Assembly (NCBI GenBank): GCA_000336895.1
Contig: AOLX01000005.1
Location: 332,141-396,140 of the forward strand
Source: Haloarcula argentinensis DSM 12282
Lineage (GTDB): Archaea; Halobacteriota; Halobacteria; Halobacteriales; Haloarculaceae
Length of the DNA: 64,000 nt
Direction: 5' to 3'
Below, piece by piece: positions 8,057 to 17,140 of the stretch; the first letter of the stretch is position 1, and each line of letters begins with the position of its first letter. The translations under genes and the position numbers were made by a program. The notes below the pieces were generated by a model. The model was not told the origin of the DNA. It worked only from the letters and a program-made list of their open reading frames with translations, and did no database searches.

Positions 8057-8684
8057 ATTTACCCACTTCCTGTGTGCTGCGACATCGTCCACCCGTCTGT
8101 AATCGCGCTCACACAGCCCCCCGGCTGTATCGACGGAGCGTTACGCTGTCAGCCAGCATTTCAAATCAACATCACCTTGCCACTTAATACTTTGTTATGT
8201 AATCAGTTAGATAATTTTCCTTTGATTACCGTCGGGGTAGTCGGTAGTTGTTTGGGTATTCCGGGAGTAACAGTGTTCTTAGAATCAATTTTCGGCGATC
8301 AATGACAAAGATCTGCCGCAGTGTGTGTTGTGGTGCACAAAATACGTAGAATGCCCGTGAGTACCCTGTGGGCGGTCCTCTGTTACGGTTACGCGTTACT
8401 CATCCTTGAGATCGTACAGGATAAATCGCAGCGTATATACTCCGTATCTTTGGACGATGTAAGTAACGTAATCTTATCAGCGCCAATCGAACAGCTATCT
8501 GGAGATCCCTGCAGGGACGAAGTCCCAGATAAGATGCTCTTCTGGGTTGTCGTCAGGAAATGGAACTCTCCGAACTTTGCAGTATCTGTTGTTGATCGTT
8601 TGGCGCCTGCTTGCCGAACACGTAGCTGAAATGTCCGTTTTATGAATTGAGCGGAAGTGCGATATTACTCACCACATACTCAGT
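8057..8684. other. Intergenic region with a nested palindrome
   Basis: No supported gene. The strongest feature is at 8496-8531. A 102-codon plus frame at 8321-8629 covers it but has no family resemblance and unusual composition, so I do not call it. Confidence 0.45.
8496..8531. repeat. Nested palindromes (outer 7-bp arms, inner perfect 12-bp dyad)
   Basis: TATCTGG (8496-8502) pairs with CCAGATA (8525-8531). Inside lies the perfect palindrome TCCCTGCAGGGA (8506-8517), and GGGAC/GTCCC form an alternative stem. It could be a structured RNA element, a regulatory site or a remnant end of a mobile element. Confidence 0.4.
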
Positions 8685-8831
8685 ATGCAGGGTACTCAAT
8701 CGGAATCGTGTATGGTTACGAAGCGAGACCAAGAGACACGAGCGAAACAATTAACCACAGGCACATGGAATATCACTGTACACGAGTTTGTGTCCAAAGA
8801 AGGTAGCTGGTACACTCGTGCATACGAATAG
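8685..8831 (+). CDS. Small ORF, 48 residues, upstream of a winged-helix gene
   Basis: An uninterrupted frame MQGTQSESCMVTKRDQETRA ... TWNITVHEFVSKEGSWYTRAYE that ends five bases before the ATG of the winged-helix gene, suggesting co-transcription. The second half has the look of a folded small protein (a W/T/V-rich strand pattern). An internal ATG after residue 9 is an alternative start. I do not recognise a family. Confidence 0.4.
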   Translation: MQGTQSESCMVTKRDQETRAKQLTTGTWNITVHEFVSKEGSWYTRAYE

Positions 8832-8836
8832 ATACG

Positions 8837-9118
8837 ATGGCAGACTTTGATCAGTGGGACGAAGTGAGCTACGTAATCAGTTCACGGTATCGAGTCGAGA
8901 CTCTCCGCCGGTTGTCAGAAGGCCCTGCGACACCGTCGTTAATTGCGGACGACAGGGAAATGAGTATTGCTCACGTTTCGCGCGCCCTGCAGGAACTCCG
9001 TGAGTCGGAACTGGTCGACCTATTAGTTTCGGAAGATCGGAAGAAAGGGCGCGTGTACGACATCACCGAGAAGGGTGTCGATATTTGGGAAACAATCGAA
9101 CGGAAGAACATGGCGTAA
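8837..9118 (+). CDS. Winged-helix DNA-binding protein
   Basis: 93 residues, a single winged-helix domain. Helices span WDEVSYVISSRYRVETLRRLSE, the helix-turn-helix is ATPSLIADDREMSIAHVSRALQELRES, and the wing is LVDLLVSEDRKKGRVYDITEKG. The pattern is that of the small archaeal MarR/ArsR-like regulators. There is no effector domain, metal-binding Cys cluster or membrane segment. It directly follows the 48-residue ORF and precedes, after about 400 bases, the surface-protein gene. The regulated target is not evident. Confidence 0.8.
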   Translation: MADFDQWDEVSYVISSRYRVETLRRLSEGPATPSLIADDREMSIAHVSRALQELRESELVDLLVSEDRKKGRVYDITEKGVDIWETIERKNMA

Positions 9119-9516
9119 CTGTCTCCTCTCGGTCTCGAACTGATAGGATTGCACAGCCGCGTCGACTTAGAACCGTCTTTATTCGTGTTTTCGATTCGAA
9201 TTGAACCTGTCATTTTATTTGGAATATCGCGTATACACTACTCATTACACCAACTCTGATATTTGATCACAAGCCGGTGTGCTTTCCATAGATTCAGCTG
9301 ACGGTAGTTGTTTAACTGAGACGCCGAGGAACGGTATCGAATCACTACGACTCTGGCTGAAAGTTCCACTTTGGTGGGCGTGTCTGGTAGTAAACCAATG
9401 CTACCCATTCCGAGACACCCCTGTGGAAATTCGCTCTTTGATATTGAATGCAAAGAGTGTCTACCAGTTAGTATAGCAGCCGTAACAATAATGATTTGTA
9501 ACATACCTGCGTACGC
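9119..9516. other. Intergenic, nothing recognised
   Basis: 398 bases between the winged-helix gene and the CARDB-repeat protein gene. Frames here are shadows without family features. I see no clear promoter element, although the end is AT-rich (GTAACAATAATGATTTGTAAC). Confidence 0.5.
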
Positions 9517-11358
9517 ATGTTGTCCATAGGCTACGGAAAATTACTGATTGGGTGCGTCGCTGGACTGTTACTCATTGGAGGCGCTACGCTGGGGCTTGGA
9601 ATCGGTGGGTTCGCCGATGGGCCGGTAGATTCGGGGCCCGCTGTCGGCGAGGACGAACTGGAGATACGTACTGTGCAATCTCCGACCGAAATTCGGCCGG
9701 ATGAGCCGTTGCGTGTGCAATTGCAAATCACAAATTCGGGGTCGGAAACGACAACACAACAGGTAGCGCTACGATTGAACGGGGACGGACAGCCCTCTGA
9801 AACGGTAGCAACAAAACAAGTCGAGGTTTCGGCTGCAGAACCGACGGACGTGACGTTCGCTGTCGAGCCTGATCAAGTCAGTTCCGGGGAATACACGTAC
9901 GCCATTGCTGTCGGTGAATCATCGCCCCCGGAGTCAACTGGGAGTGTGGCTGTCCTCACCCCGCCTACGTTTGTACTCGACGATACCACAGAAAACGCTA
10001 CAATCGTCCGCGGAACGAACGCCTCTATCCGAACAAACCTGACCAATGTCGGTGCATATCGCGGCGTCCAGACAGTTCGAATCGCTGTCGATGCGGATCA
10101 AAACGACCAGTACTCCGATACTGAAACGCTGAACGAGAGCGTCCACTCGCTTGCGGGCGGCCAGAGCCAGATGAGCACTGCCACGGTCCGAACTGCTGAT
10201 TTGGAGCCTGGTCGATATCAATACAAGGTCGCCACCGAAAACACAACAACGACCGGAACACTCCATGTCCAGCAACCGGCGACGTTCCGGGTACAGAACA
10301 CGACCGCACCGGCCAACGTAACGAGGGGGGAAACTGCCAATGTTTCAGCGGTCGTCGAGAACGTTGGTGACGTGGACGGGAGCGACAACGTCACGCTCCG
10401 CAGTGATTCTATGAACATCACCTATTCGCGCTCCGTTTCATTGGCTGCCAACGAAACGACGACGGTGTCCGTTGGAGTGAATACGACGAATTTGAGCCGC
10501 GGGACACACAACTATTCGCTTGGAACCGTTGACGACACAGATACCGTCTCGATGACGGTACAGGGCAGTCATTTCGAGGTGTCGGATTTGGCTGGACCGA
10601 ATGTCCTGTACGTCGGTGATACGGCTGTGTTCTCCGCAGACGTTACGAACACCGGTGAAATCACCGGAACTCAATCGATCCAGCACCGCATCGACAGCGA
10701 TGACGATGATCGACCGGAAGCCTATGGAGTCGACAGAAACGTCACGCTCGCACCCGGCGAGTCGACTCGCGTTCGGTTCGAGATTGAATACACGGTAACC
10801 GACTCGACGGATTACCCCGTAGAACCACTGAGCCTGCAGACGTACGTCTATGGCATTTACTCAAAAGACGCGCGTGCGTCAACAGCTATGTCGGTCAAGC
10901 CCTCATGGGCAAAAGACGGCGGGTCCAGCGGTTCCGGCGGAAGTACCAGTGTCTCTGATGGTGACCGCGCTTCGCTTGATGAAATAACCCAGGACAAGTA
11001 CGGATACTACTATGATGAGGTGAGCAGTGAAACGAAGCGCCAGGTCGAAGAGATTCATGAGCGTCAACCGTTCGCGGATGGCCTTGCGGCCGCAGAGGTG
11101 CGTACGCGTGAGGAGATCGCTCGGCAAGAGTACGGTGCCGATGTGAAAGCTGGGGAAAAGTTTAATTTCACAGGATTAGGAATCGAAACCCAACAGAAGG
11201 TCGAAGCGGACTTTGATGCGCAGTTCCAGACTGATTCCGGTGACCGAATCGAGTCCTGGGACGAACTGGCCAACGACACATACGGGAAGTCGTACGAGAA
11301 CTTAACCGCTAGTCGAAAGGCGGACATCAAGACGACGTATCAGGATCAATTCGAATAA
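9517..11358 (+). CDS. Secreted or membrane-anchored CARDB-repeat surface protein
   Basis: 613 residues. An N-terminal hydrophobic helix (KLLIGCVAGLLLIGGATLGLGIGG) acts as signal or anchor. Residues about 45 to 465 are tandem CARDB-like beta-sandwich repeats, each with a xVQLQITNSGSETTTQ or ANVSAVVENVGDVDGSDN core; many N-glycosylation sequons are present. After a Gly/Ser linker near residue 470 comes a C-terminal part with three copies of a helical motif: LDEITQDKYGYYYDEV near 486, TREEIARQEYGADV near 530 and SWDELANDTYGKSYENL near 579. The motif may be a calcium- or polymer-binding repeat; that is inference. The gene opens the surface-glycan locus and may encode an adhesin or scaffold. No C-terminal sorting signal is visible. 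Confidence 0.8.
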   Translation: MLSIGYGKLLIGCVAGLLLIGGATLGLGIGGFADGPVDSGPAVGEDELEIRTVQSPTEIRPDEPLRVQLQITNSGSETTTQQVALRLNGDGQPSETVATKQVEVSAAEPTDVTFAVEPDQVSSGEYTYAIAVGESSPPESTGSVAVLTPPTFVLDDTTENATIVRGTNASIRTNLTNVGAYRGVQTVRIAVDADQNDQYSDTETLNESVHSLAGGQSQMSTATVRTADLEPGRYQYKVATENTTTTGTLHVQQPATFRVQNTTAPANVTRGETANVSAVVENVGDVDGSDNVTLRSDSMNITYSRSVSLAANETTTVSVGVNTTNLSRGTHNYSLGTVDDTDTVSMTVQGSHFEVSDLAGPNVLYVGDTAVFSADVTNTGEITGTQSIQHRIDSDDDDRPEAYGVDRNVTLAPGESTRVRFEIEYTVTDSTDYPVEPLSLQTYVYGIYSKDARASTAMSVKPSWAKDGGSSGSGGSTSVSDGDRASLDEITQDKYGYYYDEVSSETKRQVEEIHERQPFADGLAAAEVRTREEIARQEYGADVKAGEKFNFTGLGIETQQKVEADFDAQFQTDSGDRIESWDELANDTYGKSYENLTASRKADIKTTYQDQFE

Positions 11359-11739
11359 CCACTCACCCCTAACAATAGTAATCGCCGTACGCAGGCGCTT
11401 TTCCGAATCGGCCTAACGAGATATTTATCGGTCCGACAGTTCACTGTATATGACTGCTAACCATGGAAAGTAAGGAATAACAATAGATCGATTTGTCCAA
11501 CATGGCGACAGAGAGGGCCCCCATTGGTGGCCGGTGAGCGGCCCTACGACCTACCATGACTATCACTGAATCAGAGGTTGCTATTGGCGCGTGGGTCTGG
11601 CAAGAAGGCCGACCCGGGATGAGTAGCTCTCTTGTCGGTAGCTCTATGCATACCGTACCGGACTCGCTCCAGCAATGCAGTCGTGCTGTACAACTCATAG
11701 AAACGAAGCGAGACCACTTACCAACAGGGGGGACATAGA
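11359..11739. other. Intergenic before the first glycosyltransferase
   Basis: 381 bases. A 60-codon plus frame (MTITESEVAIGAWVWQEG ...) ends two bases before the glycosyltransferase start but has no recognisable features, so it is not called. No clear hairpin is seen. Confidence 0.45.
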
Positions 11740-12582
11740 GTGTACAAAGGCTCAACTGTCGGTGTCGTCGTTCCGGCACACAACGAAGAGGGGTTCATTG
11801 GTGAAGTCATTGACTCACTTCCGGAGTATGTCGATCAGGTGTTTGTTATCGATGACTGCTCGACAGATGGCACGTGGACCGAGATCAAGGAATACGTGGA
11901 TGCCGAAGTAAATCAGGCGGGTGTGACCGGTGATTCCGCAGAACAAATAGCGGTCGCCGATGGGGCCGGAACAACGGTTTCTGAAAGCCAGACGTTCCTC
12001 GACAAGCGTATCGTTCCGGTTCGTCATCAGACCAACGGCGGTCGCGGGGCCGCCATCCAAACCGGATACGATCTCGCGCTTATGAGTGGCATGGACGCGG
12101 TTGCAGTCCTTGATGGCGACGGTCAGATGGATCCGAACATCCTTAATGAAATCCTTGACCCAGTCGTTGAAGGGGAAGCGGATTACGCGAAAGGAAACCG
12201 CTTGATATCGCGACGCCACTGTACTCAGATGTCCAACTGGCGGTTTTTCGGGAATGCGCTCCTCACGTTTTTGACAAAGATCGCAAGCGGACACTGGAAA
12301 ATGCGCGATCCACAGAACGGATACACCGCAATTTCCGCAACGGCGCTCGAACAACTCTCGCTGAACGACCTGTTTAACGATTACGGGTTCCTGAACGATA
12401 TGCTAATCCACTTAGACGCGAACGGAATGACAGTTCAGGATGTGCCGATGGAGGCATTTTATGGCGACGAGTCAAGCGGAATCAGATACAGTTCGTTCGT
12501 TCCGAAACTATCCCTTCTGTTACTTCGTGGGTGCGTCTGGCGGTTACACGAAAAGTACCTCTCTCGAACAGAATCAGAGTAA
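11740..12582 (+). CDS. Family 2 glycosyltransferase (polyprenyl-phosphate sugar transferase type)
   Basis: 280 residues with a GT-A fold: VGVVVPAHNEEGFIGEV, the first aspartate motif VIDDCSTDGTW, NGGRGAAIQTGYDLA and the DXD-type VLDGDGQMDP, then NRLISR and the acceptor region RDPQNGYTAIS. This is the dolichyl/undecaprenyl-phosphate mannosyl- or glucosyltransferase-like subgroup, which charges a lipid carrier for surface glycan assembly. The start is GTG. An insertion of roughly 35 residues (VNQAGVTGDSAEQIAVADGA ... FLDKR) separates the two aspartate motifs and is longer than usual for the family. It lacks the C-terminal membrane helices of many relatives. First gene of the glycan block. Confidence 0.85.
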   Translation: MYKGSTVGVVVPAHNEEGFIGEVIDSLPEYVDQVFVIDDCSTDGTWTEIKEYVDAEVNQAGVTGDSAEQIAVADGAGTTVSESQTFLDKRIVPVRHQTNGGRGAAIQTGYDLALMSGMDAVAVLDGDGQMDPNILNEILDPVVEGEADYAKGNRLISRRHCTQMSNWRFFGNALLTFLTKIASGHWKMRDPQNGYTAISATALEQLSLNDLFNDYGFLNDMLIHLDANGMTVQDVPMEAFYGDESSGIRYSSFVPKLSLLLLRGCVWRLHEKYLSRTESE

Positions 12583-12684
12583 CCACATCTGGCGGGGGTA
12601 CGTCGCTCTTTGACACCGCAAGCGACATCATCAAAGACGGGTATGCAGTTGTTACTTATTATGCCGTCGGCGTGAGCGGAACAT

Positions 12685-13620
12685 ATGGGTAGGTGGTCGG
12701 ATGCTTTGCCAGCGACTGTCGACTTGCTTGCTGCCGTTGGGTACACCGCAGTTGTGCTCCTCGCAACATTGTCGTCTCTTGACGGAGTTTCCCTCGCGGC
12801 CATCGCGCTCCCGTTTCTGCTATTCGTTCCGGGTTATGCCGTGGTCGCGTCGCTGTTTCCGACTCGGAACCCGGAGTACGAGAACCACCGGTTGATCACC
12901 ACAGAACGGATACTGTACTCAGTTGTGGCAAGTATCTGTTTGGCAATCATCGTCGGAGTCAATCTTGAGTTCACACCGTGGCCGATTCGCCCGACACCAG
13001 TCGTCACTACCCTTGCTATCGTAACTGTGGTGGCAGCTGTGATCGCGTGGTATCGGCGTCGCCAAAGGACACCGACGGGCCTCGGTCAACCCTCGATGCC
13101 CTTCGGAAACTCGCGGGCCGCCAGCGGAAGTTCCGACGGGGAGGGGATACAGCTAGGGACTATCGTTGTCGGTGTTGCGATCCTCGTCACATTCGCCAGC
13201 GTGATGTTGGTCGCGGCCCAGCCACAGCGCGGCGAGGCGTACACAGAATTCGGGCTGCTGACCCAGAATGAGACTGGCGATCTGGAGGCCGGTGGCTATC
13301 CGGAACAGATCACGATGGGCGAGTCCGAACAGATGTATTTCACTGTCACCAACCACGAGATGGAGACAACTGAGTACGTCGTCGTTGTGCAGTTGGCCAG
13401 AACTGCGCCGACAGGAGAGGTAATAGAACGTACACGTCTCGATAGTTATAACAACCGGACCGCGGCTGGAGACCGCTGGTTGCAGCGTCACACGGTTACG
13501 CCGGTACTAGAGGGGGAGCGCTTGCGGTTGACGTATTTGTTGTACAGAGGAAGGCTCCCGGATCAGCCCACAACTGAGAACGCGTACCGTGAGACTCACA
13601 TCTGGGTCGACATAACGTGA
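12685..13620 (+). CDS. DUF1616 membrane protein
   Basis: 311 residues. Four predicted membrane helices in the first half (TVDLLAAVGYTAVVLLATL, VSLAAIALPFLLFVPGYAVVASLF, ERILYSVVASICLAIIVGV, PVVTTLAIVTVVAAVIAWY) are followed by another near LGTIVVGVAILVTFASVMLVAA and an extracytoplasmic beta-rich domain with YFTVTNHEMETTEYVVVVQL. This is the DUF1616 layout, with the FVPGYAVVASLFP motif. The family is frequently encoded beside archaeal surface-glycan genes; its activity is unknown to me. It follows the GT2 gene by about 100 bases in the same direction, probably one transcript. Confidence 0.8.
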   Translation: MGRWSDALPATVDLLAAVGYTAVVLLATLSSLDGVSLAAIALPFLLFVPGYAVVASLFPTRNPEYENHRLITTERILYSVVASICLAIIVGVNLEFTPWPIRPTPVVTTLAIVTVVAAVIAWYRRRQRTPTGLGQPSMPFGNSRAASGSSDGEGIQLGTIVVGVAILVTFASVMLVAAQPQRGEAYTEFGLLTQNETGDLEAGGYPEQITMGESEQMYFTVTNHEMETTEYVVVVQLARTAPTGEVIERTRLDSYNNRTAAGDRWLQRHTVTPVLEGERLRLTYLLYRGRLPDQPTTENAYRETHIWVDIT

Positions 13621-13686
13621 ACTGACAACGACAGGAGTCTGGGAGTCGGTTTCAGACTGTTCTGATGGCTAGTCTGCCAGAGCCAC

Positions 13687-14856
13687 TCAGGAGGTGGTGA
13701 GCGGCTCGGATCGGTTACCGACACCATCAGCGACCTCCTCCGATGCGAAGTTTTGAATAAACGCTTCGTACTGGTCGATCACGGCCGTCGGAGCGAAATC
13801 GTTCGCACGCTCAACCAACACGTCGCTCGGGAGTGAATCGTCGAGCGTCGCCTGTATGGCCGCTGCGAGTCCCTCATCGTCATCGACATCCACGAGTGGG
13901 CCGTACTCACCGCCTTTGAGGATTTCCGCCGGGCCACTGGGACAATCGGTCGAGACGACCGGACATCCGCAGGCAAGTGCCTCGATAAGTACGGTCGGCA
14001 GTCCCTCGTGGATTGAAGACATTGCGAGGACGTCCGCACCCGCCATGTAGCCGTACGGATTGTCGACAAAACCGGGAAACGAAACCGCGTCGTCGATGCC
14101 TAACTCGGTCGCGAGGGTTTCGAGTTCGGTTCGCTTCGACCCGCGACCGACAATTATCGCACGCGTGTCCGGTTGAGCGGCATGGACCCGTTCGAAAGCG
14201 CGGAGGAGCGATCCAAAGTTCTTCGCTCTCTCCAGACGTCCGACACCGAGAACAACGTCAAGGTTCGCAGAGTCGATCCAGGGATGGTCCACCGATTCCC
14301 TTGCCCGCTCCTGCACCTCATTGACTGGGATCGGGTTGTGGAGAACGGACACCTTCTCACGGTCGACGCCGACGTGTTCTACGACGCTCTCAGCGACACC
14401 TTCCGAAACGGCGACGAACTGGTCTGACTGGTGTGCGAGGCGACGCTGCAGCCACTGGACGAGTTTCTCTTTCGGTTCTTCCTGCATCCCGAGTGTGTTG
14501 TGGATTGTCGAGATAGTGACCGTATCAGCGCCAGATAGAATCTGCGAAATCATGTGAATGTCGTTAGCATATGTCATTTGTGAGAAAAGTATTTGGGGCG
14601 ATTGTCGCCGCAGATATCGCACGAGAGCAGGAATGCTCGCACCGATTCCTATCCCCGGTATGCGCTGTGTTCCCAGGTCGACGAGGTTTACACTTCCGGC
14701 GACATCGGTCTGGAAATCTCCCTCGTTGAACGACACGACAAGGTCTACCTCGTACCCGCGCTTGGAGAGCCCGTTCGCAACAGAAACTGTCACACGCTCG
14801 GCGCCACCGACTGTCAGAGAAGGAACGAAGAACGCTATCGGCCCAGTGTCTTCCAT
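13687..14856 (-). CDS. Family 4 glycosyltransferase
   Basis: 389 residues, GT-B fold. The N-terminal acceptor half has FFVPSLTVGGAERVTVSVANGL. The C-terminal donor half has VLGVGRLERAKNFGSLLRAF, SFPGFVDNPYGYMAGADVLAMSS and the EX7E motif in IHEGLPTVLIEALACGCPVVSTD, all standard for retaining family 4 enzymes using nucleotide sugars. I chose ATG 14856; a GTG three codons upstream is possible. It is the only gene in this part of the glycan block on the reverse strand, convergent with the DUF1616 gene and divergent from asnB. Sugar specificity is unknown. Confidence 0.88.
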   Translation of the reverse strand: MEDTGPIAFFVPSLTVGGAERVTVSVANGLSKRGYEVDLVVSFNEGDFQTDVAGSVNLVDLGTQRIPGIGIGASIPALVRYLRRQSPQILFSQMTYANDIHMISQILSGADTVTISTIHNTLGMQEEPKEKLVQWLQRRLAHQSDQFVAVSEGVAESVVEHVGVDREKVSVLHNPIPVNEVQERARESVDHPWIDSANLDVVLGVGRLERAKNFGSLLRAFERVHAAQPDTRAIIVGRGSKRTELETLATELGIDDAVSFPGFVDNPYGYMAGADVLAMSSIHEGLPTVLIEALACGCPVVSTDCPSGPAEILKGGEYGPLVDVDDDEGLAAAIQATLDDSLPSDVLVERANDFAPTAVIDQYEAFIQNFASEEVADGVGNRSEPLTTS

Positions 14857-15121
14857 TAGTTTCACAGTCTGTGTGAGCGGGCTTGTTTATACTCCCCCTA
14901 CGCCGGTTCTCGGGGTGCGTTTCTGACTTTCCTGCAGTGCTCTGGTCGATTCGAATGGCTCGAATCGTTCATGTAGGCCGCGTAGCGGGACAGAAATGCC
15001 CTGTGAGAGTTTTACAACGGACTGACACCCGATGTGGATAGCGTAGAGTGGATGATAGTCCATCTGACTCGTTCATGTAGGGAGGGTATAATTTTGAGCA
15101 TCGCAGTAGATTACGCGGACA
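14857..15121. promoter_or_regulatory. Divergent promoter region with a 13-bp direct repeat
   Basis: Between the reverse GT4 gene and forward asnB. TCGTTCATGTAGG occurs at 14965-14977 and again at 15069-15081, 104 bases apart. A TATA-like GGGTATAATTTT lies about 35 bases before the asnB ATG. The repeat may be a regulator binding site. Confidence 0.4.
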
Positions 15122-17011
15122 ATGTGTGGAATCTGTGGTCAGTATATTCGATCTGGCTCACCTGCAACCGACGTTCTTGAACGTATGAACGACTGTCAGT
15201 GTCACCGAGGTCCTGACGACGACGGGATTTTCAGCGATGGAAGTATTGGACTCGCACACCGACGACTCAGTATCATCGACCCCGAGAGCGGCGGACAGCC
15301 GATCCACAACGAGAACGGTACAGTAACCGTCATCTTCAACGGAGAGATCTATAATTACGGTCATATCAAGGACCGACTCACGTCCGCTGGACACAGATTT
15401 ACCACTGAGACCGACACGGAAGTGCTGGTCCACCTCTACGAAGAAGAAGGCCCCAGCTTCGTCGACGAACTCGATGGAATGTTCGCGTTCGCTCTGTGGG
15501 ACAGTGAGCGAGAACGCCTGTTACTGGCCCGTGACCCGATGGGTATCAAGCCGCTCGTTCTCGCCGAAACGGACGACCAGTTCGCGTTCGCCTCCGAGCT
15601 CCCATCGCTGTTCGAGAGCGATATGGACCTCGGCGGCATTGATAGGGATGCACTGGCTCAGTACTTCGCATTCGGCTATATTCCGGCACCGAAAACGGCC
15701 TTCCGCAATGTCTCGAAGGTCCGGCCCGGCGAGCGGATACTCATATCGGACGACGGTATCGACCGCGAGAAATACCACGACCCATCGATAACGCTCCGCG
15801 ACCCCGATATTGACACTGCTGCCTCACATCTCCGCTCGCTCGTCGAATCAGCGGTCGAAAAGCGCTTGATGGCTGATGTCGAACTCGGCGCGTTCCTCAG
15901 TGGGGGAATCGATTCGACGATAATCGTCGGAGCGATGGCACAGCTCCTTGACGATCCCGTCAAGACGTTTACCGTCGGTTTCAATCAGGATCGATTCGAC
16001 GAATCCTGGGCGGCACGAGAGGTGGCGTCTTTCCACAACACCGACCATCACGAGATTACGCTCACGGCGAATGACGTACGCGAGTCCGTGCCGGCTGTAC
16101 TGAATAAATTGGGGGAACCCTTCGCCGACCCGGCATTGATGCCGAGCTACGCTGTGTCCCGGGCCACGAGAAAGAACGTCAAGGTCGCACTTTCAGGGGA
16201 TGGTGCCGACGAGCTGTTCGCTGGGTATGATAAGTACCGAGTCGAGTCTCTGTCAAAATACTATCGGGCGCTTCCATCTCAAATACGGAAATACGCCGTC
16301 GAACCGGCTGTGAACGCACTACCAGCCTCACGTGGGACTGCAGTCGGCGACGCCGTATACAAAGGACAATGGTTCATAAATCGGAGCGGAGCACGATCGG
16401 TCCCGGAACGACATTTCGATTTAATGCGCGTATCCGACGACCACGCTATTCAGTCCGTGACGAACGTCGACCCGATCGAAGCTGGGCAGACCACTCTCCG
16501 GTCACAGCACGCCGCAATATCCCCCGAACTGACTGACAGGGAGAGTTTGGCACGGATACAGGCTGTCGATACCCGCTTATCGCTCCCGGATCAGATGCTC
16601 ACGAAAGTCGACCAGGCCAGTATGTACAACTCACTTGAGGTACGTGTTCCGTTCCTCGATACTGCTGTCGTTGAGTATGCACTCAGTCTCCCAACAGACC
16701 ACAAACTAACTGGCCGTGATCGAAAACGTGTGCTGAAACGAGCCTTCGATGATCTACTGCCGGAGTCGATATTACAGCGAAACAAACACGGGTTCGATAT
16801 GCCGATCGGTGAGTGGTTCAAACACGAACTTGCCGATGAGTTCGTCTCGACGGTCCGCTCTACCGATCTGGGCATTCTCGATACAGCGGCGACCTTAGAC
16901 CTATTCGAAGAGCACGTCGATGGAAACCACGATCACTCGCGGTTCCTCTGGACTGTATACGTCTTCAAACACTGGGCGCTACGTATGCAAGAACAGGGCG
17001 TCCTCGAATAG
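15122..17011 (+). CDS. asnB: Asparagine synthase (glutamine-hydrolysing) family protein
   Basis: 629 residues. An N-terminal class II glutaminase domain begins MCGICGQY with Cys2 as nucleophile and contains HRGPDDDG, GLAHRRLSI and FNGEIYNY. A C-terminal synthetase domain carries the PP-loop SGGIDS at residues 260-265, then VALSGDGADELFAGYDKY and LEVRVPFLD. All catalytic motifs are intact. The location among glycosyltransferases suggests that it amidates carboxyl groups of surface sugars (for example uronic acid to uronamide) rather than making bulk asparagine, as proposed for similar genes in polysaccharide loci; that is inference. Likely co-transcribed with the downstream GT4 gene. Confidence 0.92.
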   Translation: MCGICGQYIRSGSPATDVLERMNDCQCHRGPDDDGIFSDGSIGLAHRRLSIIDPESGGQPIHNENGTVTVIFNGEIYNYGHIKDRLTSAGHRFTTETDTEVLVHLYEEEGPSFVDELDGMFAFALWDSERERLLLARDPMGIKPLVLAETDDQFAFASELPSLFESDMDLGGIDRDALAQYFAFGYIPAPKTAFRNVSKVRPGERILISDDGIDREKYHDPSITLRDPDIDTAASHLRSLVESAVEKRLMADVELGAFLSGGIDSTIIVGAMAQLLDDPVKTFTVGFNQDRFDESWAAREVASFHNTDHHEITLTANDVRESVPAVLNKLGEPFADPALMPSYAVSRATRKNVKVALSGDGADELFAGYDKYRVESLSKYYRALPSQIRKYAVEPAVNALPASRGTAVGDAVYKGQWFINRSGARSVPERHFDLMRVSDDHAIQSVTNVDPIEAGQTTLRSQHAAISPELTDRESLARIQAVDTRLSLPDQMLTKVDQASMYNSLEVRVPFLDTAVVEYALSLPTDHKLTGRDRKRVLKRAFDDLLPESILQRNKHGFDMPIGEWFKHELADEFVSTVRSTDLGILDTAATLDLFEEHVDGNHDHSRFLWTVYVFKHWALRMQEQGVLE

Positions 17012-17140
17012 GAATACGGAGTCAGGAGCCGGTGTGACTATACACCACGATTTGGTGTCTTGTACTGGCTATAGTGGCATATTACTCAAAAAACCGACTG
17101 TTAACTATACCCGTCTACCCGCAAGAGTCGGGCGACATAA

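Noticed and set aside
8321..8629. Plus frame of 102 codons
   Set aside because: Cys/Val-rich composition unlike neighbours, covers a nested palindrome and has no family features.
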